From Chara braunii (taxonomy: Eukaryota; Streptophyta; Charophyceae; Charales; Characeae), in the NCBI GenBank assembly GCA_003427395.1, contig BFEA01000624.1, positions 173,891 to 226,135 on the forward strand: a stretch of DNA of 52,245 nt. The letters are read 5' to 3'. Position 1 is the stretch's first letter; the number at the start of each line of letters is the position of its first letter. Below the pieces are notes generated by a model. That model was not told where the DNA came from. It saw only the letters and a program-made list of their open reading frames with translations, and did not search any database. Shown in pieces: positions 1 through 10,024 of this stretch. The translations under genes and the position numbers were made by a program.

Positions 1-4
1 AGCG

Positions 5-6
<2 letters not shown>

Positions 7-88
<82 letters not shown>
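7..88. repeat. (GA)n microsatellite
   Basis: About 41 uninterrupted GA dinucleotides at the left edge of the window. Similar GA tracts recur at about 12.99, 13.10, 13.19, 25.92, 38.82 and 41.44 kb. Confidence 0.97.
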
Positions 89-90
<2 letters not shown>

Positions 91-716
91 TGTGGGATGA
101 TGCCTTTCTTTAACCCTCTGTATAAATTTTGATTTCAACCTTGGTCGATTTTGCTATGGTCGTTCCGATCTTCTTGCGAATCATTTTGGATTTTTAGCTT
201 ATGATATGTGTGGAACGGTGTCCTTCTTTTCTTCCTCCCACCTATGTAGTTCTTATGAGTGGCGTTGGTCCGCTTTCTGTTCAGGACTACCCCTGGTCCG
301 TGTCCTTCTTATGAATGGTTTGGTTTTCCCCCTCACCCTTGTTCCATTGAGGTATGATGAGATCGGGCACGGCGACTATCTGCGCGTGACATAGGGGAGC
401 TTGGGTTATGATGATGTAAAGCTTCCTCGGTGACATGGCCTGATGCGCAACCCCTGGTGAATCTCTTGCTATGCTTTTCCGGAAATCCACACGGCCCTCA
501 AGTTCGATTGATGTATGAGTATGCATGTCAGTTTCTCGTTCTCCTTTTGGATAAGTGAGAAGAATTTAATGAACACTTGGCGGGTTTGGCAAGTATACAC
601 AAATGAGTGATTGCGAACGGATTGTCTTCCTAATGTTTGTTTCTTGACGCGCGCACGGGCTAGCATGACGACGGGTCAAACGATCTCCCGACCAAAGGGA
701 TAGTCGGTCGATCCGA
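89..716. other. Unassigned sequence
   Basis: Unique-looking sequence of ordinary composition. Only short frames without recognisable similarity or splice structure are present. Confidence 0.5.
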
Positions 717-1400
717 TTGGTCGCAAATGTGGTCTTGCGCGCATACGTGCAGGCTCGATCAAAACGAACATTGCCTACACGCGCATGTCTAAACTCGCAA
801 AATTCGAGAAGCATGGATGATGGGACTCCCTTCCACGTCACAGATCGGGAGAGTCTGAGACACTTACGGTTTCGAGAATACAGGGAGTGGAAAAACGTCT
901 GTCTTCTCGCACAACCCTGCCCGGACCCTCCAAAGTTCCCCTTTCAGACGGGAAACGAACGTGTCTGTGAGTGGGATATCGAACGAGCCCTAAGCGCGAT
1001 CCCTTTTCCCTCCCAGTTCCCCAGCTCACACGTAAGCCACGTCATCGCCGAACCCAGTGTCGTCATCATTGAGACAGACTTCGCTCCCTACCGCCTCGTG
1101 CCGCCTTTTCACTGCCTGACGGCGGCCCCGTGGCACGCCCTCACCCCCTACTGGCCTCAAACCCTGTGCTTCGAGTGCCAGTAGGACAGCGAGTACCAAG
1201 GCACGGGGTTCGTTCGACGAACCCAGGCTGAGGCTGAACAGCGAGCACACAGTGTGCGCCTGAGACCCGCTTCGTCAGACTCAGAGGCTTATCACGAGCG
1301 ACGCTGGCGATTGGTTAGGCAACGAGAAACACATAGCGTTCCACCGGTTCACCAAATCCGAGTCTGGCCTCAGCGACGAAACTCGCGGGGATGGCGATGA
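717..1400 (+). pseudogene. Unrecognised protein family (RVCEWD family), plus-strand copy
   Basis: I do not recognise this protein. The frame is open from 717 to a TAG at 1182-1184, then stays open for 71 more codons to a TGA at 1398-1400. Conserved blocks, in order, are RVCEWD (from 960), SVVI followed by F-x-PY, a PW and a WP-x-TLC block, and an Arg/Glu-rich tail. The same blocks occur in the same order on the minus strand at 4007-3465, and similarity continues past the TAG (YQ, GF, RT, E-x-E, LRP, ERR). The TAG therefore looks like a disabling or readthrough stop inside a longer family member. Conservation by amino-acid type between two diverged copies argues for past protein-coding function, perhaps inside a mobile element. 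The true start is unknown; similarity becomes clear only from about position 890. Confidence 0.6.
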
Positions 1401-1518
1401 CATCCCCCAAGGCATAAAAGTCAGACGCAGTTCGCGCTTACTATCTTGCATAATTGCCCCTAAGTCTTACCACATGAGATTTCAGTTCTGACCTGGAACT
1501 CCACCACCACTATCCGAA

Positions 1519-1606
1519 AATCCTTGGCACACCCATTTTTTGCACTTCCAAGCCCCCATCCCACTCCGATCAGGAAGTCGCGCTGGGCGCGAGGTTAGGG
1601 CGTCAC
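1519..1606 (+). repeat. Downstream block shared with the inverted copy
   Basis: This stretch resembles the minus strand at about 3305-3205. Shared pieces are ATCCTTGGCACACCC, a CACTCCGA block and a GCGTCAC block. It lies roughly 560 bp past the RVCEWD motif, close to the roughly 600 bp on the minus strand. The two loci therefore look like copies of one larger element. The frame here is broken relative to the minus-strand ORF at 3298-2882. Confidence 0.6.
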
Positions 1607-1857
1607 AATGATAGAACGATGTCTGTCACTCATGAGGGCAAATCGCACAGGGACCGGTGAGATGAGAATGGCCGTCTAGTAGGGGCATCGTGGAAAGTTT
1701 TTCCCCTTGCTGACAGTGGCATGCAGGAAAGTTCAGAGGCCTTAGGGGCACAATAGGGTAAGTGGGTTGTCGGAGGGGCGTGACGCGAAATATGGAAATT
1801 ACAGGGGCGTCATTCAATTTTTTTCACTTTTTTTTCTTCTTTTTTTAAATATAAAAA

Positions 1858-1927
1858 AATTTTGGACCATTTCTCGATTTATGTGTGTCAAATCTGCTCT
1901 GTATGGTTCCCATTGTAGCGGGTGTGC
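1858..1927 (-). pseudogene. U6 snRNA pseudogene with internal deletion
   Basis: Read on the minus strand, the sequence has a diverged U6 5' part, GGAACCATACAGAGCAGATT, where functional U6 has a GGAACGATACAGAGAAGATT-like segment. It then skips about 20 nt of the central region and resumes with the 3' end, including GAGAAATGGTCC and a terminal AAAATT. The deletion removes much of the U2/U6 helix and internal stem-loop region, so it cannot be a working U6. Confidence 0.75.
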
Positions 1928-2880
1928 TCCATGGCGTGTGACCTCACGACCCGTAAAATCGCATATAGGAGGGTTTTATGCGGAAAGGGTCATATACGTC
2001 ATGGTTGTGTGACCATAGTAGCACGTGGAATCGCAAATTCATGGACGTATACTTTTTTTTTTTTTTTTAATGAAAATCAATTCGTATTAAAATGAAAGAG
2101 ATCGAGGCCACGACCCTCACAATTCAACCCGGTGTTATCCCGGCATCATCAACCGGTTTGGCTTACAGTCGTTAGACTGAATAGTTACCTTGTGTTAGCT
2201 TCTCATCCAAATGGTAACGCCTTATAGTGTCTACTATTTGGTACGCGTCCTACTCTGTTGCTGCTAATGTCTGTGTCCCCAGACGGAGGAGCCAAGCTTA
2301 ACTCAACTACCCTCGCCTATTAATACTTCCTAAGTTGTACACCAAGTTGGTAAACGGCAGGATTTTGAGAGGTGGGGGGTAAGGGGTGAGTAGTGGGGAG
2401 AGATATGATAGGGGTGAGATTAAAGAGTTAGGATATATGAAATCGTGGGGGAAGGAAGGGCTGGTAGGGGGTTTAAGGGGTGGGATGTGGTGAAGTACTC
2501 TGTCTACTTCTATACTAAGAGGGAGACTAGAATACAATATATGGGATCTGAACTCTACGATTGCTGTGTGTAATCCTGGTCTCTGAAAAACATGCCTAAG
2601 GCGGCTTGGTACCATGATTGATGGACTAAAAGACGTCCCCTGAGTTGCCTGACACTCTCCTCTGCCCACCTACCCATCTTTGTCTCCTGCGGCCTTTAGA
2701 TAACCGAGTACACCTGGTTATGTGGATGGCTTGAGGAAGGGGTGAGTGAGAGGAGAAGAAGGAGTTGCAAGCACGTGGAGTAGGTTGGGGGGGTTATGAG
2801 GAGACGTGACACGGGAGAGTTGCTTGATTAAGGTTTGGGGGAGGGGAGAGGGTTTAAATAGAGGTGAGAGGGAGAGAAGA
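1928..2880. other. Unassigned sequence
   Basis: A short poly(T) at 2051-2068 and purine-rich minisatellite-like sequence (GGGGTGAG, GGGAGA) from 2360 to 2880. The 120-codon minus-strand frame at 2669-2307 is Pro/Ser/Leu-rich and is explained by this composition. Confidence 0.5.
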
Positions 2881-2881
2881 T

Positions 2882-3298
2882 TTAGGACATTAGCCACGGG
2901 GAGATGACCAGCCTCCCCTCAATTGTGATCGCTGCTAGCTGATTGTCTCTAGCCCAGGTAACAAGAAACCAATGTATGCCCCGTGGTGTGGTGCACTTTG
3001 TTGCTCTCCTGGTCCAGTCCACTATGATCATTGTTCTAACGAGTGCCTTGATTCTCTTGACAGTCTGCTCATCCGCCGTCCATTGGTTTTTGAAGACCAC
3101 ATTGTTTCTGTTTGTCCAAATTGTCCAGAGGATGGCTGACCGGATGGGTTGAGCAACATAGGCTCTGCCTGTGTCCTTCAACCAATGGTTGGGCAGCTTC
3201 CTGTGACGCTCAAACCTCACGCCCTGCGTTGCTTCCCAGTCGGAGTGTTTTGGTTTGTGGAAGGGCCGTGGGAGGACAGCGAAGATGGGGTGTGCCAA
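2882..3298 (-). pseudogene. LINE (L1-like) ORF2 C-terminal fragment
   Basis: A 138-residue frame whose middle reads AILWTIW-x-NRN-x-VVF, followed by a Lys/Arg-rich helix. This matches the region at the extreme C-terminus of plant LINE reverse transcriptases, where an ILW-x-IW-x-x-RN-x-x-F pattern follows the RT and zinc-finger-like regions. No RT catalytic core is present. The frame has no clear start (a TTG was used) and is open just upstream. It lies downstream, in the same direction, of the minus-strand RVCEWD pseudogene, so both may belong to one inserted element. Assignment rests on one motif and is moderate. Confidence 0.5.
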
Positions 3299-3464
3299 GG
3301 ATTTTTGAAAAAGTTGAGTGTGGGGACACAGACAGAACTGAAATCCCCCGTGAAGGTCCGAACTTAGTAAGGAGGTCTATCGGGGCATGGGTTTAAAGGA
3401 GAAAAAGGCGTGCACGGGACTCGCGGCAATGGGAAATTCAATCCAAAAAGTATCGTTGGACTTC

Positions 3465-4007
3465 CTAGCGAGCCGTCACTCTTCGTTTCGCGTGAAAGGG
3501 GGCGGGTACACACGTGGTATCCCGTTTACGGATGAGGTCTCATCGGCGCTCGTTACACATCTTCGAGTACGACGTGGAGGGCCTCAATCAAGTAGCTTTC
3601 TCCTTGTGCTCGTCCTCGCCACGTGTGCGGTAGTGAAAACCCTCGGTCTGGTAACGCTCCAAGCGGCGATAATCACTGCACAGAGTGTTAGGCCAACGAG
3701 GTTCCACTGCCATCCACGGGACGACGATCAACTCGTTAAATGGCAACAACAATGAATAGGGCGGAAAGTGTATATCGATGATAACAGAACCTGCACTGAC
3801 GAATCCAGAACACCGAGTTTTGGGAGGAAAGTAGTAACGCCCTCCGATCTTGGCGACGGCTTCCCGTACGTCCCACTCGCATACACGTATCCTTTCCTCA
3901 TTGTACAGGAAGGGGCACGGCAGGGGCACGGGAACTTGGTGCCCGATCGGGTTGAGGCCGTCAGTCCACATGGCAGCAAAGGCAAGCTCAAAACAAATCT
4001 TTCTCAA
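3465..4007 (-). pseudogene. Unrecognised protein family (RVCEWD family), minus-strand copy
   Basis: This is the paralogue of the plus-strand copy at 717-1400. The frame runs from 4007 and carries RVCEWD, SVII, F-x-PY, a PW pair and a WP-x-TLC block. It meets TGA at 3590-3588, then TGA at 3542-3540, and finally TAG at 3467-3465. Similarity to the other copy continues across both TGAs. The first sits where the plus copy has Arg (CGC), and the second where it has Trp (TGG), with LRP, ERR, and RKRDT versus RQRET in register around them. Conversely, the TAG of the plus copy is a sense codon here. Each copy thus preserves reading frame where the other is interrupted. The function is unknown. Confidence 0.6.
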
Positions 4008-4009
4008 TC

Positions 4010-5240
4010 ATACATCATTCGTTTGATACTCCAGGCAACCAGATCATTCAACCGATCAGCCAATCATCCTCTCAATCATGCTATAACAAGCTCTCTAATA
4101 CGACTCACCGTATGGACATATCGAGGTGAGAGAAGCAAAGTTACCATAACTCATCCATTATAACATAACATGACCGGAAGAGAGAGAATGAGGGAGAATA
4201 GACGCAGATCAGGAGGGAGGAACGAGTAGTAGAAAGCAATCACAGAATGTCAGGCGATCTTGTCCAGGGAAATCCCGGCTAAAAGTCGAGTGATGAGAAC
4301 TCATGCTCGACGATACAAATTTTCGGACACTTTTGTCATAAAATTTCACCATAGCCCCAGGCCATGCACTCACTCACTTCCGATTCGAACTTCTCACAAA
4401 TACTGATGATCCTGGCCGTCACGTGCTATTCCACCATAGCGATCGTCAGCCCGCCAACTTAGTCTCTGCACGGCCCTTCCCGGATCCCGCAGTCCAGCAT
4501 GCTGAGCGCCAAAACTACAGTCAGCTCGTCGAGACTTTTCGACTCGCACCTTCCTTCATACCACCTAGCCAAGACTTCCCAGAAGTGGGCTAATGAGTCG
4601 AGAGAGAGATTTTCGGGAGCGCTTGCGGAATTTATAGTTGCGGAAAAGGAGATAGACGCTAGGAAGGGTTAGGACTAAGACAGCGAGGGGTAGGGAAAGG
4701 TTCAGGGATACTTGTCTGACGAAAGTCATGTCATTCCTCAGGATCCCAGTTGTAGCCAATCAGAATCATCATGTATCAGGGATTTCCTTCTTACACGACG
4801 CGTCTCCTTGGCTAGAGGGAGTCGACAAAGTATTTCAGCGCGAGGATTAGAGCAGGAAGAAGAAGAGCATGAAGAGTAGCGTGAAACGGAACCAAGATTC
4901 AGACGATCAAGAAAGAGAAAGACGCACAAGGCGAAGGAGAGATGGAAAACGGTTACAGAGAGAGAAGGAGCGTGAGCGAAAAGAAGAGAGTGTTGAAGGC
5001 AGCGAGGGAAGCGGGGAGGGGCGACTCGCATGCATGGCGCCGACGCGGAGGCAAAAAGGGCACCAAAACAGTTACAGCTAATTCAAATTGAAAAGTACCA
5101 TATCCGCGCGGTAGGGCGAGCGAGGGAGAAAGTCCTCTACCTATTCAGATTCTTACGAAAATTCTCAGAGTTTTTCAAAACGAAGTCGAGAACATTCATG
5201 CAGAACAAAGGACACGCCAGGTTTCGCTCATTCTGGAATT
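4010..5240. other. Unassigned sequence, partly purine-rich
   Basis: A GA-rich stretch around 4860-5000 gives Arg/Glu/Lys-rich frames on the plus strand. Nothing else is recognisable. Confidence 0.5.
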
Positions 5241-8050
5241 CCTAACTGTCGACCCAAATTCCTAGCGTGCTCGCTAACTTAAGGCGCGCGTAATTCCCAT
5301 GTATTTCCCAAATTTGCAAAAGATGGAATATGCTTCTTACCATGAGTAGATGTCATGATTCGATTGGTAATAAGAAAAATAAAAAGAAGTAGTATAAAAA
5401 ATATGGAGAAGATGAAAATTATGAAAAAAAGAAAGATGGTGAAGTATTTTTCAACATCATCAACTTTTGTTAGCGTGGGACCATCTGGACCATTTGGGAC
5501 CAGTTAGGACTGACGGGGGACCCGTGAATTTTTTTTTGAGCGTGTGCGGCTCGTCGTTTTCACACTTGGGGCTACCACGTGTAAAATGTGCGAATGGAAG
5601 GTGAATTGCGGTCATTGGTCAAATCGTGACTTACCTCGGGGTTGCAGGTTTTTCTTCGGCGACGAGTATATTTTTATTTGGTTTTCTTAAGTGAGTCAGG
5701 GGGCGTTCGACACCACTTTACTCAAGGTTAGTTGACTGACTCATATTCTTTTCACACTTGTAACATAGAATTCGTGAAAACCTATAAAAAAAAAATTGTT
5801 AAGTTTGCACAATTTTTTATAAAGATTCTGATAGTATATTTTTCAGGTCTCCTACATGAACAACATTCTATGTGAAGTAAATTAACCACAAAAAATGAAT
5901 AGAAAAGTACTTTTTCAAAACCATTGAAAGTGGTGAGGAGAGAAGCAAGTCTTTTTATAAAAAAAACACTACCTTGCAAAGCACCGTTTATTCAAGAATC
6001 GAAATATGTCAATTTTTTGTTTGTTTAAAAAAATCAAATTTATATTTCTATAAGGTATGAAGCACGATGAACCTACTGCGGGGGTTTTTCAAACACTCAC
6101 ATATATTCTCTTATTCACGAATACATTTTATTGGATATGTTCCCTCATACATGGATGAATATATATATATTTTTTATTTTTTTTAATATTTTTCCATTTT
6201 TTATTTTAAATCGTGGTTGGTTAAAAATTTGAAGATGTTCCCGAGGCAAAAGTTGTTTGAATTCTTCTTTTACATAACATATATTTTTTAACAAGGATTC
6301 TATATTAAACCTAAAAATAAATTATATTAATTTATAGTTCTATAAACTAGTTCTCGCAGAACTTGGTTTTTACCAAACTGCTGAAAACGACTTAAAGTTT
6401 TATAAATGAGGATTCACTCAAACTGTTTTTTTTAACGTCTTTCGAGTTCGCCTTGCAGTCCTTAGAGATTGTTTGGTTGAGCTATGTTTTTTTTCAATCT
6501 ACTGAAAACGACTTATAGTCTTATAACATGATTTTTGGGGGGAAAATATTTTCTTGCACATTTTGATAATCACTGAACTTTTCGCCAATTTTTTTGCCTC
6601 CTTTATCGGGAAACAGTTTAAAAAACTCTCTTTTATGTGTAAAAAAAAAAAGTTTGACTTTTATTTTTTCATTTTATAAAAAATGTTAGGTTTTGTGCTT
6701 TTGTTAGGTTTTCACGAATTCAGTGTAATGTGTGAACCCACACTTTCCTTGAAACGTGTGTGGTCATGCATGTGAAAAATGGGATCTGACGCAAATATAG
6801 ATTGCTGGATTTTCTAGACCTGTGGTTGTTTTTGTGTTTGCAGGTAGGTAGAAGGATATTTGCAACGGAGTTTGATTTATGCCTGTTTGAGATGGATGAA
6901 AATGATTGTCTTCCTTTTGTCTTACTACCTACCTGTTTGTACAACAAACTTGAACTTTGTCGTTTTGAAAAAGATGAATTCATATTGCATCGCAGAAGAA
7001 TTTGATTCAAATAAATAATAAAAAATTAAATCGATTCAGTTTTTCATGAGGATTGACCCTCTATATCCGAATGACTTCATCCACATATATTTGTACAAAT
7101 GATTCCAATTCTCTATCCTTTCTTATATTTTTTGGTCTAAGTAACCTTGAGCTTAGGAACAAATGAGAATAACTAAAATTTATTTACGGAGAACACGTTA
7201 TTTATCTATCGACAATCATCTACGAAGAAGTTTGTCATCCAAGAAGATTAGAGACGCATGAAGACGAGTTTTGCATGTCGAATTTTAGGTCAGCAGTAGG
7301 GTGAAATGAATGACTTTGACAACACGTCTCATTAAGTAAAAATTGAGGCAGACCGACTACCTTGTCGGGTACATTGAGGTTATTATCATAAACCAACTCC
7401 TCGTTGTCAGCTGTATGATTTTTTTTTTTTTTTAAATGGAGTTTGACCTGGAGTGGTCGGATTTTGTTTTGATCTTGTGTTATTGGGTGTACCATATGAT
7501 GATTCAAATTCTTTCTGGTATCTTTTCAAATTGAATGTACATTCTTATTGACTACGGTCGATTCCTTTTAATATAACTATGTATGGTTGTTATAGTTTTC
7601 TTTTGACTGGTGTCTAAAGGGACTAGGATACTTGTGGATTTCATGCTTGGTTTAGACCGTCTTAGTTGACAGGAGTACTCTTCATTCTTATGAGATTAGT
7701 GCCATAAGGAACAAACAATGTCTGATGTCAATAGGCATTTTAACCGCGCGTACCTATACTACAGTGAGCGAGCAAATGCCCTCGGCTAACCCATCTCTGC
7801 AATTGCATTTAAAAACTTTTGCACGTGGGTCAATAGCTCGGTAGGGATATGCCCCTAACGGTGGTGACAACCCCTTAGGGAAGAAAACTTGTGCCCCACG
7901 GGAACCTATACTTTCGTAGCAGACTAGGAGCTGTATAACTGGCGCACTCGACTAGAGCGACGAAGGGACAACGCGACCACGCGCACCTCAGCGGTTCGCA
8001 GGATTATTTGTGTGTCATTCTCGAGTTGTCTCTATGGTTTTCGTTTAATT
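5241..8050. other. AT-rich intergenic sequence
   Basis: Long A/T-rich DNA with frequent T homopolymers, especially 5760-7020. A short motif around GAAAACGACTTA recurs near 6384 and 6504, each followed by a TATAA/TTATAA-type run. No coding or RNA gene is recognisable. Confidence 0.55.
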
Positions 8051-8051
8051 C

Positions 8052-8468
8052 TTGTGTGACATGGCAGGGAGGGTTATCGCCCTTCGCAAGAAAAGGCGAG
8101 ATCTGATGCGCTCAACAACGCCCGTGACCCCGACCCTCCTCCAACGACTCCGCCTTCGACTTCTCCTACCCTTAAAAAAAACTCGTGCACCCCTAGCCTC
8201 GCTCCCACGAAACAACCTCCAAAAATATCACCCTCATCCGGAAAAGGCAAACCTAACGCCACCCACGAACACCGCCCCCCAACGTCTGCCACCTATCGCC
8301 GGTCCGCAATGTCTCACACTGTCAGATGACCGCCCTGTGTATCTAACGACAATTAGGATACCCTTTCGCTCATACAACAACATTTCCCGAAAAGGCAACC
8401 CGGCTACTCGACAAAGTGCAAGCGGGTATATCACAGCCTCCTGGTTGCAAACCCTGAAGAACTGCTGA
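8052..8468 (+). CDS. Uncertain ORF, Pro/Thr/Arg-rich
   Basis: A 138-codon frame with a basic N-terminus (RKKRRD) and a Pro-rich middle. I recognise no family. At least one other frame over the same stretch also gives a protein-like composition, so the frame is not secure. It ends just before a tRNA-like B-box (GAGTTCGAACTCC at 8481) and 115 bp before an adapter artefact that breaks the locus at 8583. It may be a remnant of a mobile element. Confidence 0.2.
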   Translation: MCDMAGRVIALRKKRRDLMRSTTPVTPTLLQRLRLRLLLPLKKTRAPLASLPRNNLQKYHPHPEKANLTPPTNTAPQRLPPIAGPQCLTLSDDRPVYLTTIRIPFRSYNNISRKGNPATRQSASGYITASWLQTLKNC

Positions 8469-8582
8469 GATCGAGACGTGAGTTCGAACTCCACTTGATT
8501 TAGATAATTGGAGAAGAGAGCACACTCACAACATTTCCGATGGATGCGGATAATAGAACCAGTGCGACGGGCAGCAATGGAT

Positions 8583-8620
8583 CTGTCTCTTATACACATC
8601 TAGATGTGTATAAGAGACAG
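8583..8620. other. Nextera mate-pair junction adapter (assembly artefact)
   Basis: A 19-nt sequence, CTGTCTCTTATACACATCT, is followed directly by its exact reverse complement. This is the transposase mosaic end in the head-to-head form made when Nextera mate-pair fragments are circularised. It is a library sequence, not genomic DNA. Translation over it gives the SYTHLDVYKRQ peptide, a typical contamination signature. Sequence left and right of this point should not be treated as adjacent. Confidence 0.97.
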
Positions 8621-8660
8621 TCTCTGTATCGTTCCAATTTTAACGGATGTCCCGAAGGAC
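8621..8660 (-). pseudogene. U6 snRNA 5' fragment, truncated at the adapter
   Basis: The minus strand from 8660 begins GTCCTTCGGGACATCCG and continues through AAAATTGGAACGATACAGAGA. This is the first 40 nt of plant-type U6, including the 5' stem-loop and the ACAGAGA box that pairs with the 5' splice site. It then stops at the adapter. The stem-loop is one pair shorter than in common plant U6. Whether the full locus was functional cannot be seen because of the chimeric join. Confidence 0.8.
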
Positions 8661-9245
8661 TCCAGTCATATGTTCGAGTCCTTCACCCTGATAAACAGAC
8701 CCAAGTAGGTAGTCAGTTCCTGCTCCAATCAGAAAAAGAAAGTTCATAAAAAAATACATATATATCTTATTTTTCATTAGTATTTGAGGGCCTGTGTTCG
8801 AGTCCCTAACGCGACAGTAGCAAACTTCAAGTCTGGCGTTGGTTCACACTCGGATCCTGTGTTCAGGGCCTGTGTTCGAGTGCCTGACCGGACAAGGCAA
8901 ACCCTGTCCTCCCATCTCTGCCTAAAACGTTGATGGTGCCTGTCCTCACGTCTCATAGAGGACGACTTGACACAATGTCTTGTTCCACGACCTAGTTACA
9001 ACGTACCCTACGTGTCACATCCCTGTCGAAAAAAACAATTGCTCAATTCTATCTACTCCTTGGACACGGAAAGGTCAACTAACGAATCTCAAAAATCTAA
9101 AAATCCAAAAACTCCGAAAAATGTTCACCAAATGACAGGGAAACAGACGTGCTCAATTCTACTTCTCAAAGAGGATAGGTCACCCGACGAATTCCAGAAA
9201 TCCAAAAAATGAGAAAAAAATCAAAAAATGAAAAAAAAAACAAGA
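8661..9245. repeat. Diverged tRNA-like (B-box) repeats and A-rich sequence
   Basis: The phrase GGCCTGTGTTCGAGTCCCT and a close variant occur at about 8789 and 8867, giving RNA polymerase III B-box-like cores (GTTCGAGTCC). They are followed by A-rich sequence. These look like degraded SINE pieces. Confidence 0.4.
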
Positions 9246-9713
9246 CTAGGTAATGCAAAGCCAGTCCGCCATCGGGAATCGCATGCGAGCAGGCATCGCT
9301 CTCGAGTCAATGAGCGTCCTCAAACAACCATTCGTAAGTCCAGGTCCAGAAAGGATCTCACGTCCCTTAGAGAATCTCTTCAGAACTCTTTGCAGGGAAG
9401 TCGTTGGGAACTTCTTGATTCGCAATTCACGCTGCAGTGTCAGTACTCGCATGGGGATAGCCGTGCGCACGTTGGTGTTGCGGTCGATGCGATGCAGACA
9501 GCTGCCGATAACGGCACTCTTCTGCTCTTTACTTCCCCACGAGTAGTACGCCTGCCCGTTTTTAAACTCCAGACAGTCTTCCTCCGATAGAGATCGCTCA
9601 TTCTTCGATGACTGGACACAGCGAATGTACGGGTGCAGCAGATCCACACTCATGGTCGTTCCCAGGAATACCCAGGTGCCCGAGATGTACATCGCACACT
9701 TCGATCCAAGCAC
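9246..9713 (-). CDS. Hypothetical ORF, unrecognised
   Basis: A 155-codon frame with even amino-acid composition, unlike most frames here, which are low complexity. It has a Cys/Ser-containing N-terminal half and a basic C-terminal half (LQRELRIKKF, LQRVLKRFSKG). I see no known motif, signal peptide or membrane segment. The opposite strand is also open, which lowers confidence. The start lies close to the poly(T) tail of the U2 retropseudogene, so the 5' end may be truncated. Confidence 0.25.
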   Translation of the reverse strand: MLGSKCAMYISGTWVFLGTTMSVDLLHPYIRCVQSSKNERSLSEEDCLEFKNGQAYYSWGSKEQKSAVIGSCLHRIDRNTNVRTAIPMRVLTLQRELRIKKFPTTSLQRVLKRFSKGREILSGPGLTNGCLRTLIDSRAMPARMRFPMADWLCIT

Positions 9714-9718
9714 ACCAT

Positions 9719-10024
9719 TTTTTTTTTTTTCTGCTTTTTTTTTTTTTTTTTTTTTTTTTTNTTTTTTTTAATTTCCCAATGGACCACGGATCAGATATTA
9801 AACTGATCAAAACAGATACTACACTTGGGGCATGGTCCCACTAACAAAGAGGATAGGATCAAATGCCTGAATCTGAACGAGTTTATGGAGGGGTACAGGA
9901 AATTGAGATTGCCCTGCTTTTCTGCATCTCTGCATAAAACACATTCACATTCAAGATTTTGATCCTACCCTCTTTGCTAGTGGGACCTCGAATGTGATCT
10001 TAGCCAAAAGGCCGAGAAAGGTAT
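9719..10024 (-). pseudogene. U2 snRNA retropseudogene, split by a MITE
   Basis: On the minus strand, 10024-9997 reads ATACCTTTCTCGGCC followed by TTTTGGCTAAGAT, the exact U2 5' end with the branch-site-pairing region upstream. U2 resumes at 9827 with CAAGTGTAGTATCTGTT and continues through AGTTTAATATCTGAT. It then degenerates and ends in a tract of about 50 A with one ambiguous base at 9761. The 3' truncation plus poly(A) marks a LINE-mediated retrocopy. The interruption at 9828-9993 is a MITE that inserted later. Confidence 0.85.
9828..9993. mobile_element. MITE, family A (copy 1), inside U2
   Basis: A 166-bp insertion with inverted ends. The left reads GGGCATGGTCCCACTA and continues CAAAGAGGATAGGATCAAA. 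The right end is the reverse complement of a close variant (GGTCCCACTAGCAAAGAGG). Flanking trinucleotides TTG and GTG match at two of three positions, consistent with a 3-bp target duplication. U2 sequence resumes exactly outside. The right terminus has drifted from the GGGC start. Confidence 0.8.

Noticed and set aside
8540-8749. ORFs with the SYTHLDVYKRQ peptide, also seen at 26808-27356
   Set aside because: This peptide is the translation of the Nextera junction adapter, not a protein motif.
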